In this document: positions 48,408-58,436 of the stretch, piece after piece | Layout: each line of letters begins with the position of its first letter | How positions within the stretch are numbered: the stretch's first letter is position 1 | Assembly (NCBI RefSeq): GCF_947501665.1 | Contig: NZ_CANMWS010000002.1 | Location: 62,001-126,000, forward strand | Direction: 5' to 3' | From: an uncultured Shewanella sp. | GTDB lineage: Bacteria; Pseudomonadota; Gammaproteobacteria; Enterobacterales; Shewanellaceae | Length of the DNA: 64,000 bases | Program-made: the position numbers and the translations under genes | The notes under the pieces: model-generated | Database searches by the model: none | Told to the model about the DNA's origin: nothing | What the model saw: only the letters and a program-made list of their open reading frames with translations

Positions 48408-49445
48408 TTAAAACTGACTGCCAGTACCCACACTTTTCTTTTCAGCATCCTCACGGGTGATCACCCCATGATTGAGGAATTCTTGTAAACATTGGTCGAG
48501 TGTTTGCATCCCATGTGTCATTCCTGTTTGAATAGCGGAGTACATTTGTGGAATTTTATCTTCACGAATAAGATTACGAATAGCAGGTGTCGCCATCATA
48601 ATTTCATGAGCAGCTACCCTCCCACCTTCAATTTTTTTTATTAAAGTCTGAGAAATAACAGCCTGTAGAGACTCAGAAAGCATGGTACGCACCATCGCCT
48701 TCTCCCCTTCAGGAAAAACATCCACAATTCTATCTATGGTTTTAGCTGCTGAAGTCGTATGTAAGGTTCCAAAGACTAAATGACCTGTTTCAGCTGCAGT
48801 CATGGCTAATCGTATGGTTTCTAAATCACGCATTTCTCCCACCAAAATAACATCAGGGTCTTCGCGTAATGCACTCCTCAATGCCGCATTAAAACTATGG
48901 GTATCTCTGTGCACTTCCCTCTGATTAATAAGACAATTTTTATTTTTATGTACAAATTCTATGGGATCTTCTATGGTGAGAATATGTTCATGTCGTTTGT
49001 CATTGATATAATCGATTAACGCAGCCAATGTGGTGCTCTTACCCGATCCAGTTGGACCTGTGACTAATACTAGCCCTCTGGGAAAATTGGCAATCGTTTG
49101 AAAAATATCAGGCGCATGTAATTCATCTAAACTCAAAATCTTATTCGGAATAGTACGAAAAACCGCACCAGCTCCTCTTGCATGATGAAAAGCATTCACT
49201 CGAAATCGAGCCAGTTCAGGTACATCAAAAGAAAAATCAATTTCAAAATCCGTTTCAAATGCTAACCGTTGCTTATCATTCATAATGTCATAAACCAGCT
49301 TATGCACTGTTTCATGATCAAAAACGGGAAGATTAATCTTTCTGACTTCGCCATCGACGCGTATCATAGGGGACACATTCGCTGAAAGGTGGAGATCAGA
49401 CGCATTATGCTTCACGCTAAAGGCTAATAGTTCTGTAATATCCAT
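48408..49445 (-). CDS. pilT: Type IV pilus twitching motility ATPase PilT
   Basis: 345-residue retraction motor. Residues show LVTGPTGSGKSTTLAALI (Walker A, about 126-143), FNAALRSALREDPDVILVGE (Walker B region), TAAETGHLVFGTLHT (HIS box) and the C-terminal AIRNLIREDK motif (about 289-298), which is characteristic of PilT and needed for retraction. Divergent from yggS with a 33-bp gap, a conserved arrangement. Confidence 0.96.
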   Translation of the reverse strand: MDITELLAFSVKHNASDLHLSANVSPMIRVDGEVRKINLPVFDHETVHKLVYDIMNDKQRLAFETDFEIDFSFDVPELARFRVNAFHHARGAGAVFRTIPNKILSLDELHAPDIFQTIANFPRGLVLVTGPTGSGKSTTLAALIDYINDKRHEHILTIEDPIEFVHKNKNCLINQREVHRDTHSFNAALRSALREDPDVILVGEMRDLETIRLAMTAAETGHLVFGTLHTTSAAKTIDRIVDVFPEGEKAMVRTMLSESLQAVISQTLIKKIEGGRVAAHEIMMATPAIRNLIREDKIPQMYSAIQTGMTHGMQTLDQCLQEFLNHGVITREDAEKKSVGTGSQF

Positions 49446-49478
49446 ATCTATCCAATATCCCTATTAAAGTAGAACACA

Positions 49479-50183
49479 ATGACCAGCATAAAAAATAAAC
49501 TTGATCACTCACAAAAAAGAATAGCTCAAGCAGCTAAAAACGTATCCCGTGAACATCAAGAAATAAACTTACTTGCCGTCAGTAAAACCAAACCTGTCAG
49601 TGATATTATTGAGGCTTATCAAGCTGGTCAGCGATTATTTGGCGAAAATTATGTCCAAGAAGCCGAAACAAAAATTAACGCGCTTAACGTACAATATTCT
49701 GATATAGAGTGGCATTTTATTGGACCTCTACAATCCAATAAAACCAAGATAGTCAGTCAACTATTCGATTGGGTCCACACTATAGATAGAGAAAAAATCG
49801 CAACCCGTTTAAGTGAACAACGCCCCCATACACTCCCTCCTTTAAATGTTTGCATTCAAGTCAATATTGGTAAAGAGGCCACTAAGTCAGGTATTCAATG
49901 CAATGAAATAATGTCTCTTGCTAAACATATTGATACACTGCCAAATATTCATTTACGAGGGCTAATGGCCATTCCTTCAGCTAACATTGAAGAACAAAAA
50001 GCCCGTTTAGAATTAACGCAATTACACACATCATTTATTGAACTCAAACAACACTATCCAAAAGTCGACACCCTTTCTGTTGGCATGAGTCAAGATTTGG
50101 AATTAGCCGTTGAACATGGCTCGACTATGGTCCGTATTGGCAGTGCCATTTTTGGGGCTAGACCCAATAAAAAAGAAACATAA
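49479..50183 (+). CDS. yggS: PLP homeostasis protein YggS
   Basis: 234-residue pyridoxal-phosphate-binding protein, a single TIM-barrel related to the alanine racemase N-terminal domain. It has no known enzymatic activity and balances free PLP. The PLP lysine is Lys36 in LLAVSKTKP; FGENYVQEA, WHFIGPLQSNK and LSVGMSQDLELAVEHGSTMV are the family motifs. Starts the yggS-proC-yggT series. Confidence 0.95.
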   Translation: MTSIKNKLDHSQKRIAQAAKNVSREHQEINLLAVSKTKPVSDIIEAYQAGQRLFGENYVQEAETKINALNVQYSDIEWHFIGPLQSNKTKIVSQLFDWVHTIDREKIATRLSEQRPHTLPPLNVCIQVNIGKEATKSGIQCNEIMSLAKHIDTLPNIHLRGLMAIPSANIEEQKARLELTQLHTSFIELKQHYPKVDTLSVGMSQDLELAVEHGSTMVRIGSAIFGARPNKKET

Positions 50184-50304
50184 AGGCAATTTTATAAAAG
50201 CAAGACAAAAACAGTGGTAAAATGTACCCTATATGAGTAAAAATACCTTTTAACCCAATATACTAATGACGCTAATTAACCATGAATTAGTAAAGAGAGA
50301 AACC

Positions 50305-51123
50305 ATGTCTCAAAAAAGTGTTTGTTTTATTGGTGCTGGAAACATGACTCGCAGCATTGTTAGTGGACTGATTAACAGTGGTTATGCCCCACAATTAATC
50401 AGTGTGACTAACCCAAGTCAACCCAAGCTCCAATCAATGGCAACTGAATTCGGTGTTCATACTTTTCAGAATAACCTTGATGGCGCAACCCTTGCAGACA
50501 TTATCGTTTTAAGCGTTAAGCCTCAGCTTATGCAAGCTGTTTGTGAGCAGCTAAGCGGCTTAGATTTAAGCAAAAAATTGATTTTGACTATCGCAGCTGG
50601 GGTAACGACCCAACGCTATAGAGACTATTTAAAGCAGCCCATTAAACTCATTCGTACTATGCCTAACACGCCAACACAAATTGGTATGGGATTAACTGGA
50701 CTTTTTGCTAGTGAAGACGTTTCTTACGAGCATAAAAGGCTGGCTGAACAACTCATGAAAACAGGCGGAGAAATCGTCTGGGTAGAACAAGAGCATGAAC
50801 TCAATGATGTTATCGCGCTTGCAGGCAGTTCACCCGCTTACTTTTTCTTGTTTATGGAAGCCATGGTAGAAAGTGCGACTAAGAAAGGCATGGATGAGCA
50901 CAAAGCTAGACAAATGGCGCAACAAGCCGCATTGGGCGCCGCACAAATGGTTAAACATAATAGCGAGATCAGTTTGGCTCAATTAAGGTTAAATGTTACC
51001 TCTAAAGGGGGAACCACAGCACAAGCTATCGAAACATTTGAAAAAGGAAATTTAAGAGACTTAGTTGATAACGCCATGACAAATTGTATTGCTCGCGCCG
51101 AAGAAATGACCGAACAATTCTAA
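50305..51123 (+). CDS. proC: Pyrroline-5-carboxylate reductase
   Basis: Last step of proline synthesis, NAD(P)H-dependent. From the ATG at 50305 (AGAGAG ribosome-binding sequence upstream) it is 272 residues; an in-frame ATG at 50266 would add 13 residues ahead of the nucleotide-binding GAGNM motif (10-14) and is unlikely. Further motifs: IRTMPNTP near 120 and GSSPAYFF with the C-terminal TSKGGTTAQAI signature. Confidence 0.94.
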   Translation: MSQKSVCFIGAGNMTRSIVSGLINSGYAPQLISVTNPSQPKLQSMATEFGVHTFQNNLDGATLADIIVLSVKPQLMQAVCEQLSGLDLSKKLILTIAAGVTTQRYRDYLKQPIKLIRTMPNTPTQIGMGLTGLFASEDVSYEHKRLAEQLMKTGGEIVWVEQEHELNDVIALAGSSPAYFFLFMEAMVESATKKGMDEHKARQMAQQAALGAAQMVKHNSEISLAQLRLNVTSKGGTTAQAIETFEKGNLRDLVDNAMTNCIARAEEMTEQF

Positions 51124-51154
51124 CTTATCCACTTTTTACTAGTTGAGTAACAAT

Positions 51155-51703
51155 ATGAATGCAATGAGCTTTTTAATCAATACTTTATTTGACCTTTATT
51201 TAATGGTTGTCATATTACGTATTTGGCTACAAGCAGCACGCGCCGATTTTTATAACCCATTTAGTCAATTCATCGTCAAAGCCACTCAACCTATCATCGC
51301 CCCACTGCGCCGAGTGATCCCATCAATGGGAAGATTAGACACCGCCTCTATTATCTTAGCGCTGATTGTTGTTGCACTAAAATATACCATTTTAAGTCTG
51401 ATCGTGGGTGCTGCGTTAGATGTACCCAGTATTTTACTCATCTCCATAGTATCAGTCTTTAAAGAAGCCGGAGTTCTATTATTCTGGATGCTCATTTTAC
51501 GGGCAATCCTCAGTTGGGTCAGCCAGGGACAAAATCCCATTGAAATGGTCATGGTGCAATTAACTGAACCTTTCCTAGGACCAATTAGACGTATCATTCC
51601 GCCAATGGGAGGACTCGATCTCTCTTTACTGGTTTTAATGATTATTCTTAACTTTTTGAATATTCTAATGGTCCAATATGTGCCTTACTGGGCAAGCGTT
51701 TAA
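51155..51703 (+). CDS. yggT: YggT family membrane protein
   Basis: 182 residues with two repeated YGGT units, each a hydrophobic helix pair followed by PF-x2-P-x-RR-x-IP (NPFSQFIVKATQPIIAPLRR, about 32-51, and TEPFLGPIRRIIPPMGGLD, about 138-156). Inner-membrane protein of unknown function, linked to osmotic stress and growth in other bacteria. A TTG 12 bases upstream is also in frame; I prefer the ATG at 51155. Confidence 0.9.
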   Translation: MNAMSFLINTLFDLYLMVVILRIWLQAARADFYNPFSQFIVKATQPIIAPLRRVIPSMGRLDTASIILALIVVALKYTILSLIVGAALDVPSILLISIVSVFKEAGVLLFWMLILRAILSWVSQGQNPIEMVMVQLTEPFLGPIRRIIPPMGGLDLSLLVLMIILNFLNILMVQYVPYWASV

Positions 51704-51712
51704 GCCCACCTT

Positions 51713-51742
51713 AATGGAGTGGTCAATGTTTGCCACTCCATT
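51713..51742 (+). terminator. Hairpin after yggT
   Basis: AATGGAGTGG and CCACTCCATT pair perfectly around TCAATGTTTG; a short T-rich tail (ATCATTCTT) follows. Probable end of the yggS-proC-yggT transcript. Confidence 0.65.
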
Positions 51743-51851
51743 ATCATTCTTGAGGTGACGCACCCAAAGCTTTTCTCTGTTCAAGTCTCTTTTGAATAGA
51801 CTAAAATAAAAACAATAGATGATAATAAATGGAACGCTAAGGAAAGGTATT

Positions 51852-52304
51852 ATGCTTCTTTCACGCTTATCTAACACAATCAAAACCCTACTCTTAACCA
51901 GTCTGTTATTCAGCTCTCTTGCTTTTGCCGAACAAAAACAAACTATTGGCAATTATGACATCCATTATGTTGCATTTGACAGTACTTTTTTAACACCTCA
52001 AATTGCCAAAGCTTATGATTTAAAGCGTAGCCGCTATACTGGCATTGTTAATATATCAGTACTCAATAACAGTAGTGCGGATCTTGAAGCTGTTCCTGTT
52101 GAGCTATCAGGTACTGCAAGTAATTTGCTTGATACAAGAAAAAATTTAAAATTTAAAGAAATAAAAGAAGGTAAAGCAATCTATTATATCGCTGAAATTC
52201 CCTACCGTGACGACCAAGAAATCACCTTTGATATCAATGTTAAATATAAATCAAAACTGAATACTAAGCTCAAGTTCAAACACAAATTTTATGTCGATCA
52301 ATGA
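51852..52304 (+). CDS. DUF4426 exported protein
   Basis: 150 residues from the ATG at 51852, preceded by AAGGAAAGG. A signal peptide (LLSRLSNTIKTLLLTSLLFS, cleavage after LAFA at about 26) leads to a small beta-rich domain (NYDIHYVAFDSTFLTPQIAK, YRDDQEITFDINVKYKS). DUF4426, a periplasmic family of unknown function found in Vibrio and Shewanella relatives in this same position. An ATG at 51819 would add 11 residues before the signal peptide and is less likely. Confidence 0.85.
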   Translation: MLLSRLSNTIKTLLLTSLLFSSLAFAEQKQTIGNYDIHYVAFDSTFLTPQIAKAYDLKRSRYTGIVNISVLNNSSADLEAVPVELSGTASNLLDTRKNLKFKEIKEGKAIYYIAEIPYRDDQEITFDINVKYKSKLNTKLKFKHKFYVDQ

Positions 52305-52325
52305 GTTTATATCTTGAATTGACGA

Positions 52326-52360
52326 CAAGTTACTTGACCCATATAGTGTCAAGTAACTTG
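52326..52360 (+). terminator. Strong hairpin after the DUF4426 gene
   Basis: CAAGTTACTTGAC and GTCAAGTAACTTG form a perfect 13-bp stem with a 9-base loop. No T run follows, so it may be an RNA-stabilising hairpin or a factor-assisted terminator. Confidence 0.6.
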
Positions 52361-52493
52361 GAACATCATTTTCCCGTTCAAATGCACCATCAGTTTTCTA
52401 TAACCTAAACCTCGCCTTATCCTTCCTTGCGCGTTATCATTGCGCCGTATTTTCAATATGCATTTATAGTGATGTCAAAAAAGGTGTTTTTCT

Positions 52494-53093
52494 ATGAGTA
52501 AAATCGTACTGGCCAGTGGTAATAAAGGAAAACTTAAAGAGTTTTCACAATTGATGCAGCATTACGGTGTCGAAGTCTTAGCCCAAAGCCAATTTCAAGT
52601 CAGTGAAGTAGCCGAAACAGGAACGACTTTTGTTGAAAATGCCATTATTAAAGCCAGACATGCAGCAAAGGCAACGGGCTTAGCCGCCATTGCTGATGAT
52701 TCAGGTATTGAAGTTGATGTTCTACAAGGCGCGCCTGGTATTTACTCTGCTCGGTATTCAGGCGAAAATGCAACAGAGACAAAAAATGTTGATAAATTAC
52801 TCAAAGCACTAACTCACTGTGATAAACGAACAGCTCGCTTTCAATGTGTACTGGTTTATCTCCGTCATGCCGCCGATCCCAGTCCTATCATTTGCCAAGC
52901 CCAATGGGAAGGCTCTATAGGCTTTCAGCCTAAAGGTGATAATGGTCATGGTTATGATCCCATTTTTATTCCTAATGAGCATGAATGTACAGCAGCAGAA
53001 TTAAACAGTGAAGAAAAAAATAAACTCAGTCATAGGGGAAAGGCACTGACCTTGCTCATCACTGAAATGAAAAATAAAGGGCTTATTAATTAA
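52494..53093 (+). CDS. rdgB: XTP/dITP pyrophosphatase RdgB
   Basis: House-cleaning nucleotidase of the HAM1 family that removes xanthine and inosine triphosphates. The 199-residue protein has VLASGNKGKLKEF at 5-17, IADDSGIEVDVL near 67-78 and GYDPIFIP near 150-157. Its stop overlaps the hemW start by one base, so the two are coupled. Confidence 0.96.
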   Translation: MSKIVLASGNKGKLKEFSQLMQHYGVEVLAQSQFQVSEVAETGTTFVENAIIKARHAAKATGLAAIADDSGIEVDVLQGAPGIYSARYSGENATETKNVDKLLKALTHCDKRTARFQCVLVYLRHAADPSPIICQAQWEGSIGFQPKGDNGHGYDPIFIPNEHECTAAELNSEEKNKLSHRGKALTLLITEMKNKGLIN

Positions 53094-54229
53094 TGTTAGT
53101 TTTGCCTCCACTGAGCCTTTATATTCATATTCCTTGGTGCGTACAAAAGTGCCCTTATTGTGACTTTAATTCCCATGGTCAACAAAGTGCTCTGCCACAG
53201 CAAGATTATGTGGATGCCTTATTAAATGATCTCAAACAAGATCTTCAATATGTACAAGGGCGGCAGCTCGACACCATCTTTATTGGAGGCGGCACACCTT
53301 CGTTATTTGATGCTCAACACATTAAACGTATCCTTAAAGGCGTCAATCAACTCATTCCTTTTAAACAGAATATTGAAATCACCATGGAAGCCAATCCTGG
53401 CACATTAGAACATGACGATTTTACTGCTTATCAGCAAGCAGGTATTACACGTTTATCCATTGGAGTTCAAAGCTTTGCTAAAGAAAAGCTCAACCTTTTA
53501 GGACGGATCCATGGTGAAGAAGAGGCCAGAAATGCCGCCAGTAAAGCGGCACAAGCAGGATATAAGAGTTTTAATATTGATTTGATGCACGGTCTACCCA
53601 ATCAAAGCTTTGATGAAGCTATGTCAGATATTGATACTGCAGCAAAACTGAACCCGCCTCACTTATCTTGGTATCAGTTAACCATAGAACCGAATACCTT
53701 ATTCCATTCCAAGCCACCACAACTGCCCGATGACGAGGCTCTGTGGACAATTTACGAGCAAGGACAAAAGAAATTAGCGGCATTAGGATATGAGCAATAT
53801 GAAATATCCGCCTACGCAAAACCAGGATTTCAATGCCAACATAATATTAATTATTGGCAATTTGGTGATTATCTTGGAATAGGCTGTGGCGCACACGGTA
53901 AAATAACTGATCTCACGAATAATACCTTACTACGCACTGTAAAAATTAAGCACCCCAAAGGCTATCTTGCCGCTGAAGATTATACTTTTAACACCCATAT
54001 TATTGAAGAAGAAGACAGAGCACTGGAATATTTAATGAATCGCCTCAGGCTGATGCACCCTATTCCTAAAGATGAGTTTGAGCAACGAACGGGCCTTTGT
54101 CGAAACAGCATTCAAACCGGTATTGAAAAAGCCGCCACCAAAGGTTTATTAATCGATGAGCCAACACAATGGACCTTAACCCCAAAAGGCCATATGTTTG
54201 TTAATGAGTTACTGGCACAATTCTGTTAA
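53093..54229 (+). CDS. hemW: Radical SAM protein HemW (haem chaperone)
   Basis: 378-residue coproporphyrinogen-oxidase-like protein that, unlike HemN, binds and transfers haem. The radical SAM cluster motif is C16-x3-C20-x2-C23 in IPWCVQKCPYCDF; then FIGGGTPSLF (64-73), EANPGTLE and SIGVQSF. The C-terminal HemN_C domain lies at about 300-370. Overlaps rdgB by one base; standard rdgB-hemW pair. Confidence 0.95.
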   Translation: MLVLPPLSLYIHIPWCVQKCPYCDFNSHGQQSALPQQDYVDALLNDLKQDLQYVQGRQLDTIFIGGGTPSLFDAQHIKRILKGVNQLIPFKQNIEITMEANPGTLEHDDFTAYQQAGITRLSIGVQSFAKEKLNLLGRIHGEEEARNAASKAAQAGYKSFNIDLMHGLPNQSFDEAMSDIDTAAKLNPPHLSWYQLTIEPNTLFHSKPPQLPDDEALWTIYEQGQKKLAALGYEQYEISAYAKPGFQCQHNINYWQFGDYLGIGCGAHGKITDLTNNTLLRTVKIKHPKGYLAAEDYTFNTHIIEEEDRALEYLMNRLRLMHPIPKDEFEQRTGLCRNSIQTGIEKAATKGLLIDEPTQWTLTPKGHMFVNELLAQFC

Positions 54230-54260
54230 AAGTAACATTTAGAAACATTTAATAACAAAT

Positions 54261-54290
54261 AAAGCTCAACATTAAGCTTGAGCTTTATTA
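54261..54290 (+). terminator. Terminator after hemW
   Basis: AAAGCTCAA and TTGAGCTTT pair around CATTAAGC, followed by ATTAT. It overlaps the region just before the DUF885 gene start, ending the rdgB-hemW unit. Confidence 0.65.
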
Positions 54291-54322
54291 TCATGTGGTC
54301 ATTAAACATTACAAGGTCCATC

Positions 54323-56194
54323 ATGAAGACATCGACTAATTTAAGCATTCTAGCTCTGTCTATTTCGCTTACCTTTATGGCCGCTGGGGTTTCCAGTCAA
54401 GATAGCGTTACTCCTCCCCATAAACAAAGTGTTACCAATAACGCGCTGAATAACAGTGCTGTTAATGAGATGACAAACGAAACAGAAAAAGCCAACGCGC
54501 TTTTTGAAACTATTTTCATGGAAGAATTGATGACCGATCCCATGGAACAAACTCGATTAGGAATGAAAACCCATTACGGAGAATGGGGGAATGTGGGAGA
54601 GGCAGCAGATAACGAAAAATTAAAACGAGCTAAACAATATCAGCTGCAATTAAATAAAATAGAGACTCAACAGCTCGATAGTCAAACTCTACTCAGCTAC
54701 CAATTATTAAGCCAAAAGCTAAAACAGCAAATTGCCAATGATAAGTGGCGTTATCATAACTATCCCGTTAGCCAAATGCGTGGCTCTCATGCAGGTATGG
54801 TCTCTTTCCTTATCAATCATCATGCCATAGATAACCTTGATGATGCTAAAGCCTATATTAGCCGTTTAAATGCCATGCCAAAACGGTTAAATCAAGTTGA
54901 AAGTCAACTGAGAGTAAGAGCAAATAAAGGGATTATTGCACCCAGATTCATTTTCCCTTATGTCATTTCTGATAGTCAAAATATCATCACAGGCTTTCCA
55001 TATGATAAAAAGGAGCCCAATGTTCTGTGGCAAGATTTTAATAAAAAAGTCAAAGCACTAAAGCTACCCCATAGAACAGAACAAGCCTTACTTGATTCGG
55101 CAAAAAAAGCATTGATAGAAAAAGTACAACCCGCTTATAGCCAATTTATTAACTATATCAATCAACTCAGTAAACGCAGTAATAATGAAGCGGGTGTATG
55201 GAAGTTTCCACAAGGGAATAACTTTTATGATGCCGCACTGAACAAAACGACGACAACGCAATTAAGCGCTGATGAGATCTACCGTATTGGCTTAGCTGAA
55301 GTTGAACGTATTCATGATGAAATGCGCGTCATAATGAAAAAAGTTGGCTTTAAAGGTACATTACAAGACTTCTTTGTTCACATGCGAAACAGTAAAGAAT
55401 TTTACTACCCAGATACAGAACAAGGTAAAAATGATTATTTAAATGATGCAACTGCCCTCATCGATAATATGGCATTAAGACTTGATGATAGCTTTAAAAT
55501 TAAGCCCAAGGCACCATTAACGGTAAAAAGAGTCGAAGCCTTTAGAGAAAAATCAGCAGGTAAAGCATTTTATAATGCACCTTCAGCCGATGGCACCCGC
55601 CCAGGTATTTATTACGCTAATTTGTATAAAATGGAAGCCATGCCGAAATATCAAATGGAAGCCTTGGCCTACCATGAAGGTATTCCAGGTCATCACATGC
55701 AACTTGCGATATCCCAAGAATTGGAAGGCATTCCAAAATTTAGAAAATTTGGTGGCTATACCGCATATATTGAAGGCTGGGGGCTCTACAGTGAGTATTT
55801 CCCAAAAGAAATGGGGCTTTATGCCGATCCCTACTCTGATTTTGGCCGTTTATCCATGGAATTATGGCGAGCTTGTCGACTGGTTGTTGACACTGGGATC
55901 CATCAAAAGAAGTGGACTCGAGAACAAGGTATTCAATATTATGTCACCAATACACCTAATGCAGAATCCGATGCAATAAAGATGGTTGAACGCCATATCG
56001 TCATGCCTTCACAAGCCACAGCTTATAAAATAGGCATGTTGAAAATTCTTGAATTACGCCAAAAAGCAAAACAAGCCTTAGGTGATCAATTTGATATTCG
56101 CGACTTCCATACTTTAATATTATCTAATGGTGCACTGCCATTGAATATATTGGAAGACCAAGTGAATAATTGGATTCAGGCAAGCAAAAGTTAA
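54323..56194 (+). CDS. DUF885 family exported protein
   Basis: 623 residues from the ATG at 54323 (AAGG upstream). A signal peptide (NLSILALSISLTFMAAGVSS, about 5-24) precedes a large helical DUF885 domain. The motif HEGIPGHH at about 451-458 resembles a zinc-protease HExxH and is the family hallmark, with EGWGLYSE and ERHIVMPSQATAYKIG further on. Members are suspected peptidases, but activity is not established. An ATG 45 bases upstream falls in the hemW terminator. Confidence 0.88.
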   Translation: MKTSTNLSILALSISLTFMAAGVSSQDSVTPPHKQSVTNNALNNSAVNEMTNETEKANALFETIFMEELMTDPMEQTRLGMKTHYGEWGNVGEAADNEKLKRAKQYQLQLNKIETQQLDSQTLLSYQLLSQKLKQQIANDKWRYHNYPVSQMRGSHAGMVSFLINHHAIDNLDDAKAYISRLNAMPKRLNQVESQLRVRANKGIIAPRFIFPYVISDSQNIITGFPYDKKEPNVLWQDFNKKVKALKLPHRTEQALLDSAKKALIEKVQPAYSQFINYINQLSKRSNNEAGVWKFPQGNNFYDAALNKTTTTQLSADEIYRIGLAEVERIHDEMRVIMKKVGFKGTLQDFFVHMRNSKEFYYPDTEQGKNDYLNDATALIDNMALRLDDSFKIKPKAPLTVKRVEAFREKSAGKAFYNAPSADGTRPGIYYANLYKMEAMPKYQMEALAYHEGIPGHHMQLAISQELEGIPKFRKFGGYTAYIEGWGLYSEYFPKEMGLYADPYSDFGRLSMELWRACRLVVDTGIHQKKWTREQGIQYYVTNTPNAESDAIKMVERHIVMPSQATAYKIGMLKILELRQKAKQALGDQFDIRDFHTLILSNGALPLNILEDQVNNWIQASKS

Positions 56195-56199
56195 AAGCT

Positions 56200-56229
56200 A
56201 AAAAAGGGGGCTTTAAAAAGCCCCTTTTT
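56200..56229. terminator. Bidirectional terminator between DUF885 and LysR genes
   Basis: AAAAAAGGGGGCTTT-AAAAAGCCCCTTTTT, a stem with A and T runs on both sides, between convergent genes. Confidence 0.85.
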
Positions 56230-56233
56230 CATT

Positions 56234-57178
56234 TTATGGTTTTCTTCTTGCGTACAGCTCTTTATATTTTTCATCCCAATAAGGCGGGCTACCGATATGG
56301 CCTTTAATAAACTCAATAAAAGCACTGACCTTAGGCGCTAAATGCTTACGCCTAGGATACACCGCTTGAAGCGGTAAGTGTTGAGTCAATTGCCAATCGG
56401 TCAACAAAGGGACTAAAGTCCCTTTCTCAATCTCATCTTCAAGTAAATAACTGGCTAAATAAACCACGCCTAAACCATTTATGGCGGCAGACTTTAACGC
56501 AGGAGCATTATCAATTCTAAAGTTGCCTGATACCCCTATTTCACAATAATCATCACCTTGTTTAAACTGCCATGTACTATGCTCATGCCATTCACCTTGA
56601 TAAACAAGACAATTATGATCAACTAACTGTTCAGGCCTTGCTGGTCGACCATGTTTAGCAAGATACTCAGGCGATGCCACTAATAAGAATTGACACTTCA
56701 TTAATGGACGCGCCACCATACCTAAAGGCAATTGCTCAGATAGAGTCAATAATAAATCAAGCCCCTCACTGACAATATCAACTTTATGATCTAATAGGCT
56801 CACTTGTAATTCTAACTCAGGATGCATTTCCATAAATTTAGGAATAGCGGGAATGATATGCATAGAGCCAAAAGATTGTGAAATACCCACCTTTAATAAA
56901 CCGCGTGTTGCGTCATTTAAATTATGAACACTTGCGATTGCTTGATCTGCATCCCTTAATAATTCTTCTCCTTGAGAATATAACAGCTCACCCGCTTCTG
57001 TTAGACTTAAACTCCGAGTCGTACGCTGAATAAGCTGAACACCAAGTTTATGCTCAAGATCGGCAACTTGTGTACTCACTTTAGATTTAGATATACCCAA
57101 CTTTCTTGCCGCAGCACTAAAACTGCCAGCTCGGGCTACATGGGTAAAAATAGCGATAGGTTCCAACAGTTCTAACAT
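56234..57178 (-). CDS. LysR-type transcriptional regulator
   Basis: 314 residues: N-terminal winged helix-turn-helix (IFTHVARAGSFSAAARKLGI, about 10-29, with KSKVSTQVADLEHKLGVQLI) and an effector-binding domain from about 88 to 295. It resembles the CrgA/AaeR-like group in the HTH region, which regulates varied targets. No divergent partner gene: the next gene, glsA, is transcribed the same way, so its target cannot be inferred. Confidence 0.88.
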   Translation of the reverse strand: MLELLEPIAIFTHVARAGSFSAAARKLGISKSKVSTQVADLEHKLGVQLIQRTTRSLSLTEAGELLYSQGEELLRDADQAIASVHNLNDATRGLLKVGISQSFGSMHIIPAIPKFMEMHPELELQVSLLDHKVDIVSEGLDLLLTLSEQLPLGMVARPLMKCQFLLVASPEYLAKHGRPARPEQLVDHNCLVYQGEWHEHSTWQFKQGDDYCEIGVSGNFRIDNAPALKSAAINGLGVVYLASYLLEDEIEKGTLVPLLTDWQLTQHLPLQAVYPRRKHLAPKVSAFIEFIKGHIGSPPYWDEKYKELYARRKP

Positions 57179-57521
57179 GTAAATTGCCTTAAAGTATTTA
57201 CAGCACTAAAGATGCATTAATTCTTATGTATACTCATACCATATTATGATAACCCATTGACGTATCGTCAAAGTGACAGCTTGCTTTAAAAATCCTCTTT
57301 CTAAAAGTAAACTCAATATGAATAAGCAGTGACAACAATTTTTAGTATACCAAACTATTTCATTAACACATAAATAAGTGTAAAAACAAACTAATATACT
57401 CTACTATATGTAAACATTACATGATTATTAAGTGGGGATAAAGTCAAAACAAAGTAATAATAAAGGAGAGGTAAAGCCCAAAATAATTGAGCTTTACACG
57501 GTATGACCGTTTACAATCAGT
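57179..57521. other. glsA-LysR intergenic region
   Basis: 343 bp, A/T-rich. It holds the putative glsA terminator (57471-57497) and the LysR gene promoter. No repeat or open frame of note. Confidence 0.5.
57471..57497 (-). terminator. Hairpin after glsA
   Basis: GTAAAGC and GCTTTAC pair around a 13-base loop 24 bp beyond the glsA stop. On the minus strand a pyrimidine-rich CTCTCCTTTATT follows, a mediocre tail. Confidence 0.5.
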
Positions 57522-58436
57522 TTAAAAAATAGAGCGACCTAATGCTTGGCACAAGGCTTCTAACGCTGCAGTCCCAGCCAACGAATTACCATTTTTATCG
57601 AGCTCAGGAGACCAAACACAAACTGATAGATCACCAGGAATAACAGCAATAATCCCGCCCCCAACACCACTTTTACCTGGCATTCCAACACGGTAGGCGA
57701 ACTCTCCAGCCCCGTCATAGAGTCCCGAAGTTGCCAGTAATGCATTAAGTTGACGAGTTTGTACTTTCGTAATTAACTGCTCACCTGAAGCACTCTTACC
57801 ACCATTAGCAAGATATAACATGGCTCGAGATAAATCAGCGCAGCTCATTCGCAATGAACAATAATGAAAATAACTTTGTAAAACAGTATCAACATCATTA
57901 TTAAAATTACCAAAAGACTTCATTAAATAAGCAATTGCCGCATTTCGAGCACTATGTTGATATTCAGAAGTCGCCACTTTTTTATCGTAACTAATGCTAG
58001 AATTGCCACATAAACCTCTGACCACCTCTAACATTCTATGTTTTGGTGCGCCAAGACGAGATTGCAATAAATCCGCAATGACTAACGCACCTGCATTAAT
58101 AAAAGGATTACGTGGTAACCCTCTTTCTAGTTCGACTTGCACTAAAGAGTTAAAGGATTGACCAGAAGGTTCTTTACCCACTCTAGACCAAATTTCATCT
58201 TCACTATAGTGACATAATGCTAAGGTTAAACTAAATACTTTGGAAATACTTTGTATAGAAAAAGGCTCAAGGTAATCACCTGCACCTACTGTCGTACCAT
58301 CGATTGATGTGACAGCAATACCTAACTTATTGGCATTCACATTTGCTAAAGCCGGAATATAATCAGCAACTTTTCCTTGTCCAAGTAGCGGCCGAACAGT
58401 ATCCATAACCTGCTCTAACAAGGCCAACTCAGGCAT
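57522..58436 (-). CDS. glsA: Glutaminase
   Basis: Hydrolyses glutamine to glutamate and ammonia; beta-lactamase-like fold. From the ATG at 58434-58436 it is 304 residues. The catalytic Ser-x-x-Lys is Ser63/Lys66 in [20 protein letters not shown] (about 130-139) and [15 protein letters not shown] (about 255-269) are family motifs. This ATG overlaps the yggL stop (TAATG), which supports it over an in-frame start 12 bases upstream. Confidence 0.94.
   Translation of the reverse strand: MPELALLEQVMDTVRPLLGQGKVADYIPALANVNANKLGIAVTSIDGTTVGAGDYLEPFSIQSISKVFSLTLALCHYSEDEIWSRVGKEPSGQSFNSLVQVELERGLPRNPFINAGALVIADLLQSRLGAPKHRMLEVVRGLCGNSSISYDKKVATSEYQHSARNAAIAYLMKSFGNFNNDVDTVLQSYFHYCSLRMSCADLSRAMLYLANGGKSASGEQLITKVQTRQLNALLATSGLYDGAGEFAYRVGMPGKSGVGGGIIAVIPGDLSVCVWSPELDKNGNSLAGTAALEALCQALGRSIF

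Noticed and set aside
55575..55979. A 134-codon alternative frame inside the DUF885 gene
   Set aside because: It lies wholly within a gene with clear family motifs and has the skewed composition of a shifted frame.
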